A DNA stretch of 64,000 nucleotides from Paractinoplanes rishiriensis (GCF_016862375.1 NZ_BOMV01000015.1:18762-82761), one strand, 5' to 3'. Positions 55,768 through 63,986 are shown, counted from the first letter of the stretch. Notes: a model not told the origin generated them from the sequence alone. Made by a program: numbers and translations.

Positions 55768-55800
55768 AACATAATCGAGCGGCGACCGGAACATAATCGA
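55768..55800 (-). promoter_or_regulatory. Paired 11-bp direct repeat upstream of the vWA gene
   Basis: TCGATTATGTT (minus strand) occurs twice, at 55768-55778 and 55790-55800, with a 22-bp period, exactly about two helical turns. It lies 80-110 bp before the vWA start in the only sizeable gap inside the ten-gene run. It is a candidate activator or repressor site, and TATGTT could also be a -10 element. Confidence 0.45.
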
Positions 55801-55871
55801 CCGATGCATCTCGGGAATGGCGCCGTTCGGTGCCTGAATGCGACGACCGGGCCACCTCTTCCGGGTGACCG

Positions 55872-56369
55872 CTATTGCTTCTCGCTGACCTGCTGATACC
55901 ACACGGAAACCGGCCGGTCGCACCCCGGCGCGCCGTCCGGGCAGTGCTGATAGTTCCACAGCCAGATCCATCCGGCGCTCAACAGCACGAGCACCGGCAC
56001 CTTGGCGCGGGACAGCGCGGCGCCCGCCGCGCCGGTGACCTGGCGTACCCCGCCGATCATGCCGATCGTCCCGGAGGCGATCATGTCCCCGACGTTGTAG
56101 ACGATCTGCGGCGGGACGGCCCCGCGGCGCCGGTAGCCGCCGGCGATCGTCATCTCGGCCAGCAGCACGAGCCCGGCCGCGCCGGTGATCAGCCAGGTGA
56201 GTGCGATTGCGGCGAGCCGGGCCAGCGGCGGCGCCAGCCGGTGCACGACCAGGACCACCCCGGCCATCACCGCCACCACGAACACCGGCAGGAAAAGGAA
56301 CTCCGCGGCGCTGTCGGGGAACATGCCCAGGATGCCGCGGACCAGTCCGGCGACCTTGTCCAGGATCAT
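55872..56369 (-). CDS. Small multi-pass membrane protein
   Basis: This 165-residue protein has three or four hydrophobic segments (about residues 22-45, 50-72, and 130-145, the last followed by an extracytoplasmic tail with CPDGAPGCD, a likely disulphide pair). No family is recognised. The ATG overlaps the SPFH-like stop (ATGA), so the two are coupled. SPFH proteins often work with a small membrane partner, which may be the role here. The 184 bp after it, before the vWA gene, suggest that it ends the first sub-operon. Confidence 0.75.
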   Translation of the reverse strand: MILDKVAGLVRGILGMFPDSAAEFLFLPVFVVAVMAGVVLVVHRLAPPLARLAAIALTWLITGAAGLVLLAEMTIAGGYRRRGAVPPQIVYNVGDMIASGTIGMIGGVRQVTGAAGAALSRAKVPVLVLLSAGWIWLWNYQHCPDGAPGCDRPVSVWYQQVSEKQ

Positions 56370-57271
56370 GACGGTTCCGTTTCGGCCGGGTCGCCCTCCG
56401 GTAGCGATTTCGCCGGCTCGCCGGCGCCCGCGTACTGGCCGAGGATGTTGCGGAAACCGTCGACCGCGGCTGCCACCGCCCCGTCGAGCTCGCCGACCCG
56501 GATCTCCTCGCCGTCGATCAGGACCTTGATGGCTTCGATGGCGCGCTGCTTGTCCCGATCGGCCATCGCCTGCATCTGGGTGACGACCTCGAGACCGCGG
56601 GCCGGGTCCTGCTGAATGATGAATGCGTACAGGCGCTCCGGGCCGCCGTTGACGATATCGTCCATCTGCTGCTGTTTGATTTTCTGGATCTCGGCCTCGT
56701 AACGAGCCTTCATCCGGGCCAGTTCCTGCTCGTGCGGTGCCGCCTGGATCTGCTGGAAGGTGACCAACTGGTCCGGCGGGATCCGAAGTTGCGCATGGAC
56801 GGCTTCGATGCAGATCCCGCGACCGTGCAGGGGCAGAACCTTCCGGCCGACCCGGTGGGCCACCGCCTCCTCCGCGGCGGCGGGAACGTGGTAGTCGTGC
56901 TGGCGGGTGATGGTCGGCAGGTTCGCGGCCAGATACGTCTCGCACTCCGCCTCCGGGTCCTCCACCTGTTCGCGGACCACGTCGACCGGCTGGTGGACAC
57001 GCCAGGTGAAATGGACGGTGGCGTCGAAGAAGTGCGCGTCACCGGCCGCCGGAAGCTTGCAGACGAACACGCCGTGGTGCGGGCGGTTGTCGACGACGTA
57101 CGCCATCTTCGGGCCCTTCCACCAGGTCTCCCCGGTGGTGTACGGCGGCTCGGGAGCGATCAGCTCGTTGTTCGGCATCTGGAAGACGAGGACGGTGCCC
57201 GGCTGAGCGATCGGCCGGCGGGCGAACGGCAGCCGCTTGAGCTCCAGCGTGTTCAGGATCGGACCGGGCAT
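56366..57271 (-). CDS. SPFH/Band-7-like protein
   Basis: This 301-residue soluble protein has an SPFH-like N-terminal domain (about 20-180): PGTVLVFQMPNNELIAP, DATVHFTWRVHQPVDVV and ICIEAVHAQLRIP give the expected beta pattern. A charged coiled-coil segment (about 185-215, ELARMKARYEAEIQKIKQQQ) and a short helical tail follow. Unlike stomatins and flotillins it has no N-terminal membrane helix, so membrane association would depend on a partner, presumably the small membrane protein encoded next. SPFH proteins form ring-like cages at membranes. It starts 2 bp after the stop of the 703-residue protein gene, in the same transcript. Confidence 0.75.
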   Translation of the reverse strand: MPGPILNTLELKRLPFARRPIAQPGTVLVFQMPNNELIAPEPPYTTGETWWKGPKMAYVVDNRPHHGVFVCKLPAAGDAHFFDATVHFTWRVHQPVDVVREQVEDPEAECETYLAANLPTITRQHDYHVPAAAEEAVAHRVGRKVLPLHGRGICIEAVHAQLRIPPDQLVTFQQIQAAPHEQELARMKARYEAEIQKIKQQQMDDIVNGGPERLYAFIIQQDPARGLEVVTQMQAMADRDKQRAIEAIKVLIDGEEIRVGELDGAVAAAVDGFRNILGQYAGAGEPAKSLPEGDPAETEPS

Positions 57272-57273
57272 GG

Positions 57274-59385
57274 CTAACTCGCTTTCGTGAGGGCTTCGAG
57301 AAGTCGGCGAGCCGTGTCCGGTGTGGCCGGCTTCGCGGTGCGCAGCCGTTCGGCGTGGTGGCGTAGCAGGTTCGCCTGCCGCTCGGTCCGGGGTACGGCC
57401 ATGAAAAGCTCGACGAAGGCACGCCGCAGCTCCGGATCCCGCTCGGCGGCGAAGGCCCAGGAACGCAACACGACACGTACGCCGTGATCCGCGCCGGGCG
57501 CGACGAGCGCGCGCCGCCACAGCGTGGCCACCTCGGCGGACATGCTCCGGTCCCGGTCCGCCAGCCGGAGCAGCAGCGGCCAGGCCGGACCGTCTCCCTC
57601 GCGCTGCCACTGGGTCCAGGCCGCCTGCAGGAAGCCGAGGACGCCGGCCGCCTGGCGACCGCGCCGCGGCTCGTCCGACCACGACGCCAGCAGCGACACC
57701 AGGGTCAGCTGCCGGTCGGGCTCGGCCGCGGCGAGCAGTTCCCCGATGCTGTCGCCGAGCGCGGTGGCCACCCGGCCCTCCGCGCCGTGGGCGAGCCTGG
57801 CCAGGAGCTTGTCCGGTCCCGGGTCGAGGACGGCACCGACGCTGCCGCCGAGGGCACGCACCGCCGCCATCCGGGGTGCCTGGGCATCCCGGCTCGCCCA
57901 GTCGGCAACCAGCCGGATGGTGCGGGCGACGGTCTCGGCCCGGCGGGCCGGCATCGCCAGCGCCGCGACCGCGAGTTCCCGCTCGTCGCCCTTGCCGCTG
58001 CCCGCCCAGGGCGCGATCACGTCGCGGCGGACGGTGTCGAAGGCGAACGTGGCCAGGAAGCCGACCGCCCCGGCGGCGCGGACGTTGACCGCCACCTCGA
58101 CGTCGTCCGCCACCTGGCGCAGCCACTCCAGCAGGACGTCCCGGTCGTAGTCGTGCTCGTGCCAGTAGTGCCGCAGCAGGCGCTCCGGATACCCGTTGTC
58201 CCAGAACGAGGCGATCTCGAGTTCGGCCGCACCGAACCGCGTGCTCCGCCATTCGTGCGTCAGCCGGGCGCGGGCGGCCTTGAGCCGTACGCCTCGGGGC
58301 TCGCGGGGCCGGCGGGAACCCGGGGCCGCGCCCGGTTCGGCGGCCTGCCAGATCCGTTCGAGCAGCGTGGCGGCCCGGGAGACGGCGTCGAAGGACATCC
58401 CGTTCAGCACGGCGAGGGCGAGGACGAGGGCCTTGCGGTGCGGCTCGGCCAGTTCGTCGCTGTCGAACCACTGCTCGACGGCCTGGTCGGCGCGGGCCTC
58501 GAACCGTTCGACCGCCTCGGCCAGCGTGCCCCGGCCGCGTGCCACCTCGGCCAGATCGGCGGCCAGCTCGACCAGGCGGTGCACGTCGAACGCCCCGGGC
58601 GTCATGGCCCGCAGCTGTTCCGTCACCTCGGCCTGGTCGAGGAGTTCCTCGCCCTGTTCGCGGGAGGCCAGCCGGTCCTCGAGATGCCGCACGGTGAGCT
58701 CGTAGGCGTCCGGCGGCGTGGCGAGAGCACGCCAGACCGGCCGGCTGCCGTGCTCGGCGGCCCGGTCCGCATCGGTCACCACGACCAGGCGCGAACCCGC
58801 GTCGCGCAGGCGCTCCTCCAGATCGGCGAGGTTCTGGGGCCGGAGCGCGTTCAGGGCGCGGGCCTCGGTCGCGTCGAGGATGAAGCCCGAACCGGCCGGC
58901 AGCTGGTCCACCGGCAGGTCGGCGAGCGCCCCGGCGAAGCGGAGCTCGTAGATGGCCTTGACGCCGTCGAGCAGGCGGGTCGCGGTGGCGGTGTTGCCCC
59001 AGCGCGGGCGGGTGCCGAACAGGACCAGGCCGGTGCGCCCGACCGGGACGCCCAGCTCGGCGAAGCCGGTGGGTGCGACATAGACCCGGCCGAGCTCGAC
59101 GACGGCGCGGTCAGTGATCAGGTTGACGATCGGCCGGTCCCGGTCGTCGGCGGCCAGGATGCCGTCGCGCCCGATGATGGTGCCGATCTGGACGGTCGCG
59201 CCGACCACGCTCACGCCGGAGGTCCGGGCGCCGAACATGGACAGCGAGTCGTCGAGGGCGCGGCTGCGTTCGCCGCCGCTGGCGGCGGACGCCTGGTTGT
59301 CCCCGTCGGCCTGCTCGTCGAAGAGCGTCTCCTTGGCGGGCTCGGTGGGCTCCTGGGCGGTCGCCTTGCCCTCGGTCTCAGCCAT
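57274..59385 (-). CDS. Probable helical-repeat protein with RHIM-like motif
   Basis: This 703-residue protein is of no family I recognise. Residues 1-55 are acidic and disordered. Residues 60-75 (VVGATVQIGTIIGRDG) contain the VQIG tetrad of RHIM-like amyloid motifs and closely match the C-terminus of the preceding gene product. A mixed alpha/beta region follows (about 80-210; LLDGVKAIYELRF, RLVVVTDADRAAEHG), and the last 450 residues are helical with a HEAT-like rhythm (ELAVAALAMPARRAET, AAVRALGGSVGAVLD). No Walker motif was found. Its ATG overlaps the cyclase-like stop by 8 bp. A sensor or scaffold engaged through the shared motif is my inference. Confidence 0.7.
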   Translation of the reverse strand: MAETEGKATAQEPTEPAKETLFDEQADGDNQASAASGGERSRALDDSLSMFGARTSGVSVVGATVQIGTIIGRDGILAADDRDRPIVNLITDRAVVELGRVYVAPTGFAELGVPVGRTGLVLFGTRPRWGNTATATRLLDGVKAIYELRFAGALADLPVDQLPAGSGFILDATEARALNALRPQNLADLEERLRDAGSRLVVVTDADRAAEHGSRPVWRALATPPDAYELTVRHLEDRLASREQGEELLDQAEVTEQLRAMTPGAFDVHRLVELAADLAEVARGRGTLAEAVERFEARADQAVEQWFDSDELAEPHRKALVLALAVLNGMSFDAVSRAATLLERIWQAAEPGAAPGSRRPREPRGVRLKAARARLTHEWRSTRFGAAELEIASFWDNGYPERLLRHYWHEHDYDRDVLLEWLRQVADDVEVAVNVRAAGAVGFLATFAFDTVRRDVIAPWAGSGKGDERELAVAALAMPARRAETVARTIRLVADWASRDAQAPRMAAVRALGGSVGAVLDPGPDKLLARLAHGAEGRVATALGDSIGELLAAAEPDRQLTLVSLLASWSDEPRRGRQAAGVLGFLQAAWTQWQREGDGPAWPLLLRLADRDRSMSAEVATLWRRALVAPGADHGVRVVLRSWAFAAERDPELRRAFVELFMAVPRTERQANLLRHHAERLRTAKPATPDTARRLLEALTKAS
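59161..59208 (-). other. RHIM-like motif, copy 1 (N-terminal region of the 703-residue protein)
   Basis: These codons specify VVGATVQIGTIIGRDG. It shares VVG, IG, IIG and RD at identical spacing with the motif at 59381-59434 in the neighbouring gene, and VQIG fits the (V/I)Q(V/I/L)G core of RHIM-type amyloid motifs. Confidence 0.6.
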
Positions 59386-60085
59386 GCCGGTCCCGGCCGA
59401 TGATCATGCCGATGTTGTTCTGCAGGCCCACGACGTTCGTGGTCGACTCTCCGCCGCCCGGGGGAGCGGGCGGCGACGGCTTCGCGGCCGGCGATGCGGG
59501 CGCCACCGGGGGTATGCCCGGGAGGTACGCCCAGGCGAGCCGGTCGGTCTCCTTGACCTGGACCGGGATGCGCCCGAACCAGGCCGGGTCGAGCGACATC
59601 CCGCCCGCCACCACCTCCTGGTAGAAGACGTCCGTCAGCAGGACCACCAGGTCCGCCCCCGGGTTGTCGTCCAGCAACGCGCGACCGGCCGGCGCGTCGA
59701 GCAGCCGGGCGAGGTCGACCAGCGGCTGCCCGGTGTACGACCCGCCCTGCTCGGCGTGCAGGAGTCCGATGTGCAGTCCCACCCGCAGGCGCAGGCGGTT
59801 CGTCGTGCTGCTCGCCTCCCGATGCTGGCGCAGCTCGATACCGAGCCCGCTCAGGAACGGATCCAGCAGGGCGTGCGGCGGGATGCCCGCCGGCAGCAGG
59901 ACCCGGAAGCCGTCCCCGTCGTCCAGGACGGTCCGGCTCGCGAGGTCGATGCCCTGCTCGGACAGCGTGTCGCCGAGAATCCGCCGCAGGTCCGCGCGCA
60001 TCCGCAGCAGTAGGTTGTCGTTCCGGCTGCCCGACTTCGCCACGTCGGTGGCGAGGATCGTGTGGAACAGAGCTTTCTGCCGCAC
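59378..60085 (-). CDS. Nucleotidyl-cyclase-like protein with C-terminal RHIM-like motif
   Basis: This 235-residue soluble protein resembles class-III nucleotidyl cyclase domains. FHTILATDVAKSG carries the first metal aspartate (D14), TVLDDGDGF (G57-F60) occupies the second metal loop, and RLRVGLHIGLLH (about 99-110) the strand after it. Residues 2-185 form the domain. It is short for a complete cyclase and may be degenerate. A Pro/Ala linker then leads to the last 18 residues, VVGLQNNIGMIIGRDRHG, which match a segment of the next protein. The GTG at 60085 follows GGGAGA. It is the first gene of the run and divergent from a Crp-type regulator, which hints at cyclic-nucleotide signalling. Confidence 0.75.
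   Translation of the reverse strand: MRQKALFHTILATDVAKSGSRNDNLLLRMRADLRRILGDTLSEQGIDLASRTVLDDGDGFRVLLPAGIPPHALLDPFLSGLGIELRQHREASSTTNRLRLRVGLHIGLLHAEQGGSYTGQPLVDLARLLDAPAGRALLDDNPGADLVVLLTDVFYQEVVAGGMSLDPAWFGRIPVQVKETDRLAWAYLPGIPPVAPASPAAKPSPPAPPGGGESTTNVVGLQNNIGMIIGRDRHG
59381..59434 (-). other. RHIM-like motif, copy 2 (C-terminus of the cyclase-like protein)
   Basis: These last 18 codons specify VVGLQNNIGMIIGRDRHG. Position 10 begins IGMIIGRD, matching IGTIIGRD in the next gene. A flexible Pro-rich linker separates it from the enzyme domain, as is usual for effector-borne amyloid motifs. Confidence 0.6.
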
Positions 60086-60288
60086 GCTGGTCTCCCGTCC
60101 GCCGGGATCACGGCGCGCCCGGCACGGGACCATTCTCGAAGCGGCGGTACGCGGATCCCATCGCCCTGCGGTGCACAAGAGACCGCGATGATCGTCCCCG
60201 ATCCGACCTGATCGACCGACCCGTTCCGGGTGGCGTCGCCAGCAGCATGCTGGGCCGTCATGATGGACATCGGACCGTAGGGGGTGTC
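60086..60288. promoter_or_regulatory. Divergent promoter region, cyclase-like gene / Crp-type regulator
   Basis: About 200 bp separate the two divergent starts and must hold both promoters. No classical TGTGA-N6-TCACA site was found. The regulator start has TAGGGGG upstream, and the cyclase-like start has GGGAGA. Confidence 0.45.
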
Positions 60289-60987
60289 ATGGCGGAGGGT
60301 ATCCCGAGGCGGCCGGCACCGTGGGCGCCCGGAACGTTTCTCGGCGGCCTTTCCCCGTCCGTGGCCGAGGAACTGCTCGGGCTCGGGGCCCGCCGCCGCT
60401 ACCGGGCGGGGCTGAGCATCCTGCGGGAAGGGGTGCTGGGTTCGCACGTCGTCGTCCTGGAGGCCGGCTTCGCCAAGGTGACCACGGCCGTCGAGGGCTG
60501 CGAGACGCTGCTCGGCATCCGCCTGCCCGGCGACCTGATCGGTGAGATCGGCACGCTTACCGGAAGCCCGCGCAACGCGACCGTCACCGCCTGCGGCACG
60601 GTGTACGCCGTTGTCGTCACCCGGGTCGGCTTCGAGGAGTTCCTGCGCCGCCATCCGGAGGCGTCCAGCCTGGTCATGGCCGTGATCGCACGCCAGCTGA
60701 CGTGGGCGAACCGGCGCCGCAGCGACTTCGCCGCCTTCCCCGCGCACATCCGCCTGGCCCGGCTGCTGGTGGAGATCGCCGAGGTGTGCGGACGCCCGCT
60801 CCCGGACGGCAGCATCCAGATCGTCGTGCCGTTGAGCCAGCCCGAGCTGGCCGCCATGATCGCCATAGCCCGCGCGACGGTGCAGAAAGCGGTCAACGAG
60901 TTGCGCACCCGCCACCTGATCGGCACGGCCTACCGTCGCATCGTCGTCCTCGACCTCGCCGGGCTCACTCGTCTGGCCTACGGCTGA
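60289..60987 (+). CDS. Crp/Fnr-family transcriptional regulator
   Basis: This 232-residue protein has a cyclic-nucleotide-binding jelly-roll domain at about 20-140 (ILREGVLGSHVVVLEAGFAK, LPGDLIGEIGTLTGSPRNAT) and a C-terminal winged helix (LSQPELAAMIAIARATVQKA, about 180-200). The phosphate-binding cassette reads GEIGTLTGSPRNATV, close to the GELALL...RxAT pattern of true cyclic-nucleotide binders, so cAMP or cGMP sensing is plausible. There are no Fnr-type cysteines. I chose the ATG at 60289, which follows TAGGGGGTGTC; a start at 60247 would add 14 residues. It is divergent from the nucleotidyl-cyclase-like gene and may control the ten-gene system. Confidence 0.88.
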   Translation: MAEGIPRRPAPWAPGTFLGGLSPSVAEELLGLGARRRYRAGLSILREGVLGSHVVVLEAGFAKVTTAVEGCETLLGIRLPGDLIGEIGTLTGSPRNATVTACGTVYAVVVTRVGFEEFLRRHPEASSLVMAVIARQLTWANRRRSDFAAFPAHIRLARLLVEIAEVCGRPLPDGSIQIVVPLSQPELAAMIAIARATVQKAVNELRTRHLIGTAYRRIVVLDLAGLTRLAYG

Positions 60988-60997
60988 GCCGGGGTTA

Positions 60998-61016
60998 ACC
61001 GGGAGCGTCGCCCGGT
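60998..61016. terminator. Possible hairpin between convergent Crp-type and LacI-type genes
   Basis: ACCGGG and CCCGGT flank a 7-base loop in the 28-bp gap, touching the LacI-type stop codon. A short but GC-only stem could serve both genes. Confidence 0.35.
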
Positions 61017-62023
61017 CAGGCCGGGACCGTCGAGTCCCGGATCACCAGCTTGGCCGGGTGGCGGTGCAACCCGGGCTGCGGGTCGCCGTCGATGGCCCGC
61101 AGCAGCAACTCGGCGGCGGCCCGGCCGAGGCCCTCGAGGTCCATGTCGATGCTGGTCAGCGGCGGGCGGCTGGCCAGCGCGATGACATCCCAGTTGTCGA
61201 AGCCGACCAGGGCCACGTCGGCCGGGACCCGGCGGCCGGCCTCGCGCAGCGCGTCGGCCACACCCCGGGCGATCTGGTCGCTGCCGCAGACCAGGGCGTC
61301 CACGTCGAGGCCGCGGGCCAGCAGCAGGCCGGCCGCCTGCCGTCCCCACGCCTCGCTCCACTCCCCGTGCAGGGGCGGCGTGACGAGTTCGGCGCCGGCC
61401 TCGGCCAGCCGGTCGGCCACCGCCCTGGCGCGCACCCGGGCCGAGTGGTGATGCTCGGGCCCGGTGACCACGGCGATCCGGCGGCGGCCCACGGTGAGCA
61501 GGTGGTCGGCGGCCAGCCGGGCGCCGCCCTCCTCGTCGGGCACCACCGAGCAGTCCTCCGGCGCGGCCGAGGCGAGGAACGCATAGACCACCGGCACGCC
61601 CGGCACCGCGCCGACCGGCGGCCGGGTGCCGGCCCGGCGGCCGGTCACGATGATGCCGTCCACCCGGCGCCCGAGCAGGACGCGCAGGTGGTGCTGCTCG
61701 CGTATCGGGTCGTCCCGGGCGTCGCACAGCAGCACCGACATCTCGCCGGCGCCCAGCGTGTCCTCGGCGCCGATCAGCAGCGGGATGCTGAACCGGCCGA
61801 TCGTGTCGGTGGTGATCATCCCGACCGTGAAGGTGCGGCCGGCGTGCAGGCTGCGGGCGGCCGGGTTGGGCCGGAAGTCGAGCTGCTCAGCGGCGAGCCG
61901 GACCCGGGCCACCGTGTCGGCGCGCAGCGAGCCGCGTCCGTTCAGGGCCTTGGACGCGGTGCCGACCGACACGCCGGCCAGTGCGGCCACGTCGCGGATG
62001 GTGGCTGTGCGCGGCCGGGGCAT
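61016..62023 (-). CDS. LacI-family transcriptional regulator
   Basis: This 335-residue repressor-type regulator has the LacI helix-turn-helix at the N-terminus (TIRDVAALAGVSVGTASKAL), a hinge helix (NPAARSLHAGR) and a periplasmic-binding-protein-like sugar-sensing domain (GVADALREAGRRVPADVALV, GFDNWDVIA). The length is typical. It is encoded 49 bp after the GH127 arabinofuranosidase gene on the same strand, so the two are probably co-transcribed and the regulator is likely to control that operon in response to an arabinose-containing sugar. No LacI-type operator was found in the visible part of the promoter, which lies at the window edge. Confidence 0.93.
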   Translation of the reverse strand: MPRPRTATIRDVAALAGVSVGTASKALNGRGSLRADTVARVRLAAEQLDFRPNPAARSLHAGRTFTVGMITTDTIGRFSIPLLIGAEDTLGAGEMSVLLCDARDDPIREQHHLRVLLGRRVDGIIVTGRRAGTRPPVGAVPGVPVVYAFLASAAPEDCSVVPDEEGGARLAADHLLTVGRRRIAVVTGPEHHHSARVRARAVADRLAEAGAELVTPPLHGEWSEAWGRQAAGLLLARGLDVDALVCGSDQIARGVADALREAGRRVPADVALVGFDNWDVIALASRPPLTSIDMDLEGLGRAAAELLLRAIDGDPQPGLHRHPAKLVIRDSTVPA

Positions 62024-62072
62024 GCGAGCAAACGTACCGTGCCCGCACTCCGGCCGTGCGCCCCGGTGGTCA

Positions 62073-63986
62073 TCATCGCGTCGCCGCGACCGGTATCCAT
62101 ACCCGCATCGGGCCGGCCGCCCGGTTCGCCCACAGGAAATAGGGGATCGCCGGCACCGTCGCGGCCCGTCCGTCGCCCACCGCGGAGGGCGGGTACGGCC
62201 GGTACAGCGACCCGTCGGCGTCGTCCCGGACCAGCACCGGCACCCGGATCGTCACCGGTGCCAGGGTGCCGGTCCCGAGCTCCAGCGGACGGGACAGGTC
62301 GAGCTCCAGATCCTCGAAGAGCGTCCCGGACAGGTGCGGCGGCAGGTCGGCGTGCTCCAGGCAGTAGACGACCGGGCCGCGAGCCAGTGCCACGCTCCCG
62401 CGTACCGCGTCCACCCGCGGGTGCGCCGCCACGATCCGGGCCGGCATGGCCAGCGTCAGCTCGACCCGGTCGCCGGCCTTCCAGGTGCGGTTCAGACGCA
62501 GGTAGCCCTCCTGCGCGCCGGTCCGGACGACCGACCCGTTCACGCTGAGCCGGGCGTCCCGGCACCAGGACGGCACCCGCAGCGCCAGCGTCCACGGCCC
62601 CGGCCCGCCGGCCGCCGTCACGGTCAGCGTGATCCGCTCGTCCCACGGGTAGTCGGTGCGCACCGCGAGCTGGTAGCCGCCGGCCGTGATGCTGCCGTCC
62701 GCGTACAGGTGCACCTGCAGCCCGTCGTCGTCGCCGGTGGCCGCGTACGTGTGCAGCGACGCCATCAGCCGCGCCAGGTTGGGCGGGCAGCACGCGCACG
62801 AATACCAGCTGAGCCGCTGCGACGGCGTGTCCTCGTGCGACCCGTCGTGGCCGGTCCGCAGCTGCAGCGGGTTGGAGTAGAAGAACGCCCGGCCGTCCAC
62901 CGCCGTGCTGCCCGCGATCCCGTTGTAGAGAACCCGTTCCATCTCGTCGGCGTACTTCGCGTGCCCGGTGGCGAGCAGCAGCCGCCACGCCGTGTGGAAG
63001 CTGCCGATGGCCGCGCACGTCTCGGCATACGCGCGGTCCGGCGGCAGCTCGTACGGATCCCCGAAGCCCTCGTCCTTGTGCCGTGACCCCTGCCCGCCGG
63101 TCAGGTACGTCTTGTGCGCCAGCGCCTCGGTGAACAACCGCTCGGCCGTCGCCAGCAGCCCGGCGTCGCCGGTCTCGACCGCCACGTCCACCGCGCCGGC
63201 GAGCAGGTACTGCTGCCGCACCGCGTGCCCCATCACCTCCCGGGCGTCCCGCAGCGGCTGGTCGTCCTGCCAGTAGCGGGGCCCGAAGCGTCCCTCGCCC
63301 AGCCGCCGGTGGCCGCGCAGCTCGAGGGACCGCTTCGCCTGCGCCAGGTACGGCTCGTGCCCGGTGAGCCGGTAGAGCTCGACCAGCGCGGTCTCCACCT
63401 CGGGGTGCCCGTCGACCACGTCGGCGCCGGCCGGCCCGAAGCGGGTGACCAGCAGGTCGGCGAACCGCCGCGCCACCCCCAGCAGCTGCGCCGAGCCGGT
63501 CGCCCGGTACGCCGCGACGGCCGCCTGGATGAGGTGGCCGGCCGAGTACATCTCGTGGCTGAAGCCGAGGTCGGTCCACTGCTGCTCGCGCCGGTCCACC
63601 TGGTAGTACGAGTCCAGGTAGCCGTCCGCGTCCTGTGCCTTCTCCAGCAGCGCCGCCACGTCGGTGAGGAACTCGGCGAACCCGCCGCCGGTCCGGCCGA
63701 TCTCCCAGGCTGCGGCCTCCAGCGTCTTGTACACGTCGGTGTCGGCGAACCACATGTTCCGGTACTCGGCGTCCGAGTCCCCGGTGACCCGGCGCAGATT
63801 CGTCAGGTTGCCCTGCACGTCGAGCTGGTCTATGCAGTGCGGCAGGGTGGCCGTGGCGTTGCGGTCCTGCCAGCGGCCGAGGAGCCCGTCCGGGGTGAGC
63901 CGGACCGCGGCGAGCGGTAGCGGGTGCAGTGCGGCGAGCGCCGAGGGAGTGGGCGCGGCCGGGCCGGGCAGGTGTGCGCCGTTCAT
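62073..63986 (-). CDS. GH127 beta-L-arabinofuranosidase
   Basis: This 637-residue intracellular glycoside hydrolase of family 127 releases beta-linked L-arabinofuranose from plant glycoproteins or oligosaccharides. The zinc/nucleophile site is intact: E322 and C324 in RAYAETCAAIGS, and C399-C400 in SWYSCACCPPNLARL, where the family uses a cysteine nucleophile held by zinc. An (alpha/alpha)6 barrel covers about 30-430, and beta-sandwich domains the rest. The length and absence of a signal peptide fit the family. The ATG follows TTGAGGAACCACAG at the very edge of the window. A LacI-type regulator follows, so import of an arabino-oligosaccharide is implied, but its transporter is outside the window. 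Confidence 0.92.
   Translation of the reverse strand: MNGAHLPGPAAPTPSALAALHPLPLAAVRLTPDGLLGRWQDRNATATLPHCIDQLDVQGNLTNLRRVTGDSDAEYRNMWFADTDVYKTLEAAAWEIGRTGGGFAEFLTDVAALLEKAQDADGYLDSYYQVDRREQQWTDLGFSHEMYSAGHLIQAAVAAYRATGSAQLLGVARRFADLLVTRFGPAGADVVDGHPEVETALVELYRLTGHEPYLAQAKRSLELRGHRRLGEGRFGPRYWQDDQPLRDAREVMGHAVRQQYLLAGAVDVAVETGDAGLLATAERLFTEALAHKTYLTGGQGSRHKDEGFGDPYELPPDRAYAETCAAIGSFHTAWRLLLATGHAKYADEMERVLYNGIAGSTAVDGRAFFYSNPLQLRTGHDGSHEDTPSQRLSWYSCACCPPNLARLMASLHTYAATGDDDGLQVHLYADGSITAGGYQLAVRTDYPWDERITLTVTAAGGPGPWTLALRVPSWCRDARLSVNGSVVRTGAQEGYLRLNRTWKAGDRVELTLAMPARIVAAHPRVDAVRGSVALARGPVVYCLEHADLPPHLSGTLFEDLELDLSRPLELGTGTLAPVTIRVPVLVRDDADGSLYRPYPPSAVGDGRAATVPAIPYFLWANRAAGPMRVWIPVAATR

Noticed and set aside
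57274..59385. Possible Walker A motif in the 703-residue protein (LVLFGTRPRWGNTATA)
   Set aside because: The essential GK(S/T) is absent, and no Walker B partner follows, so a STAND-type NTPase assignment is not supported.
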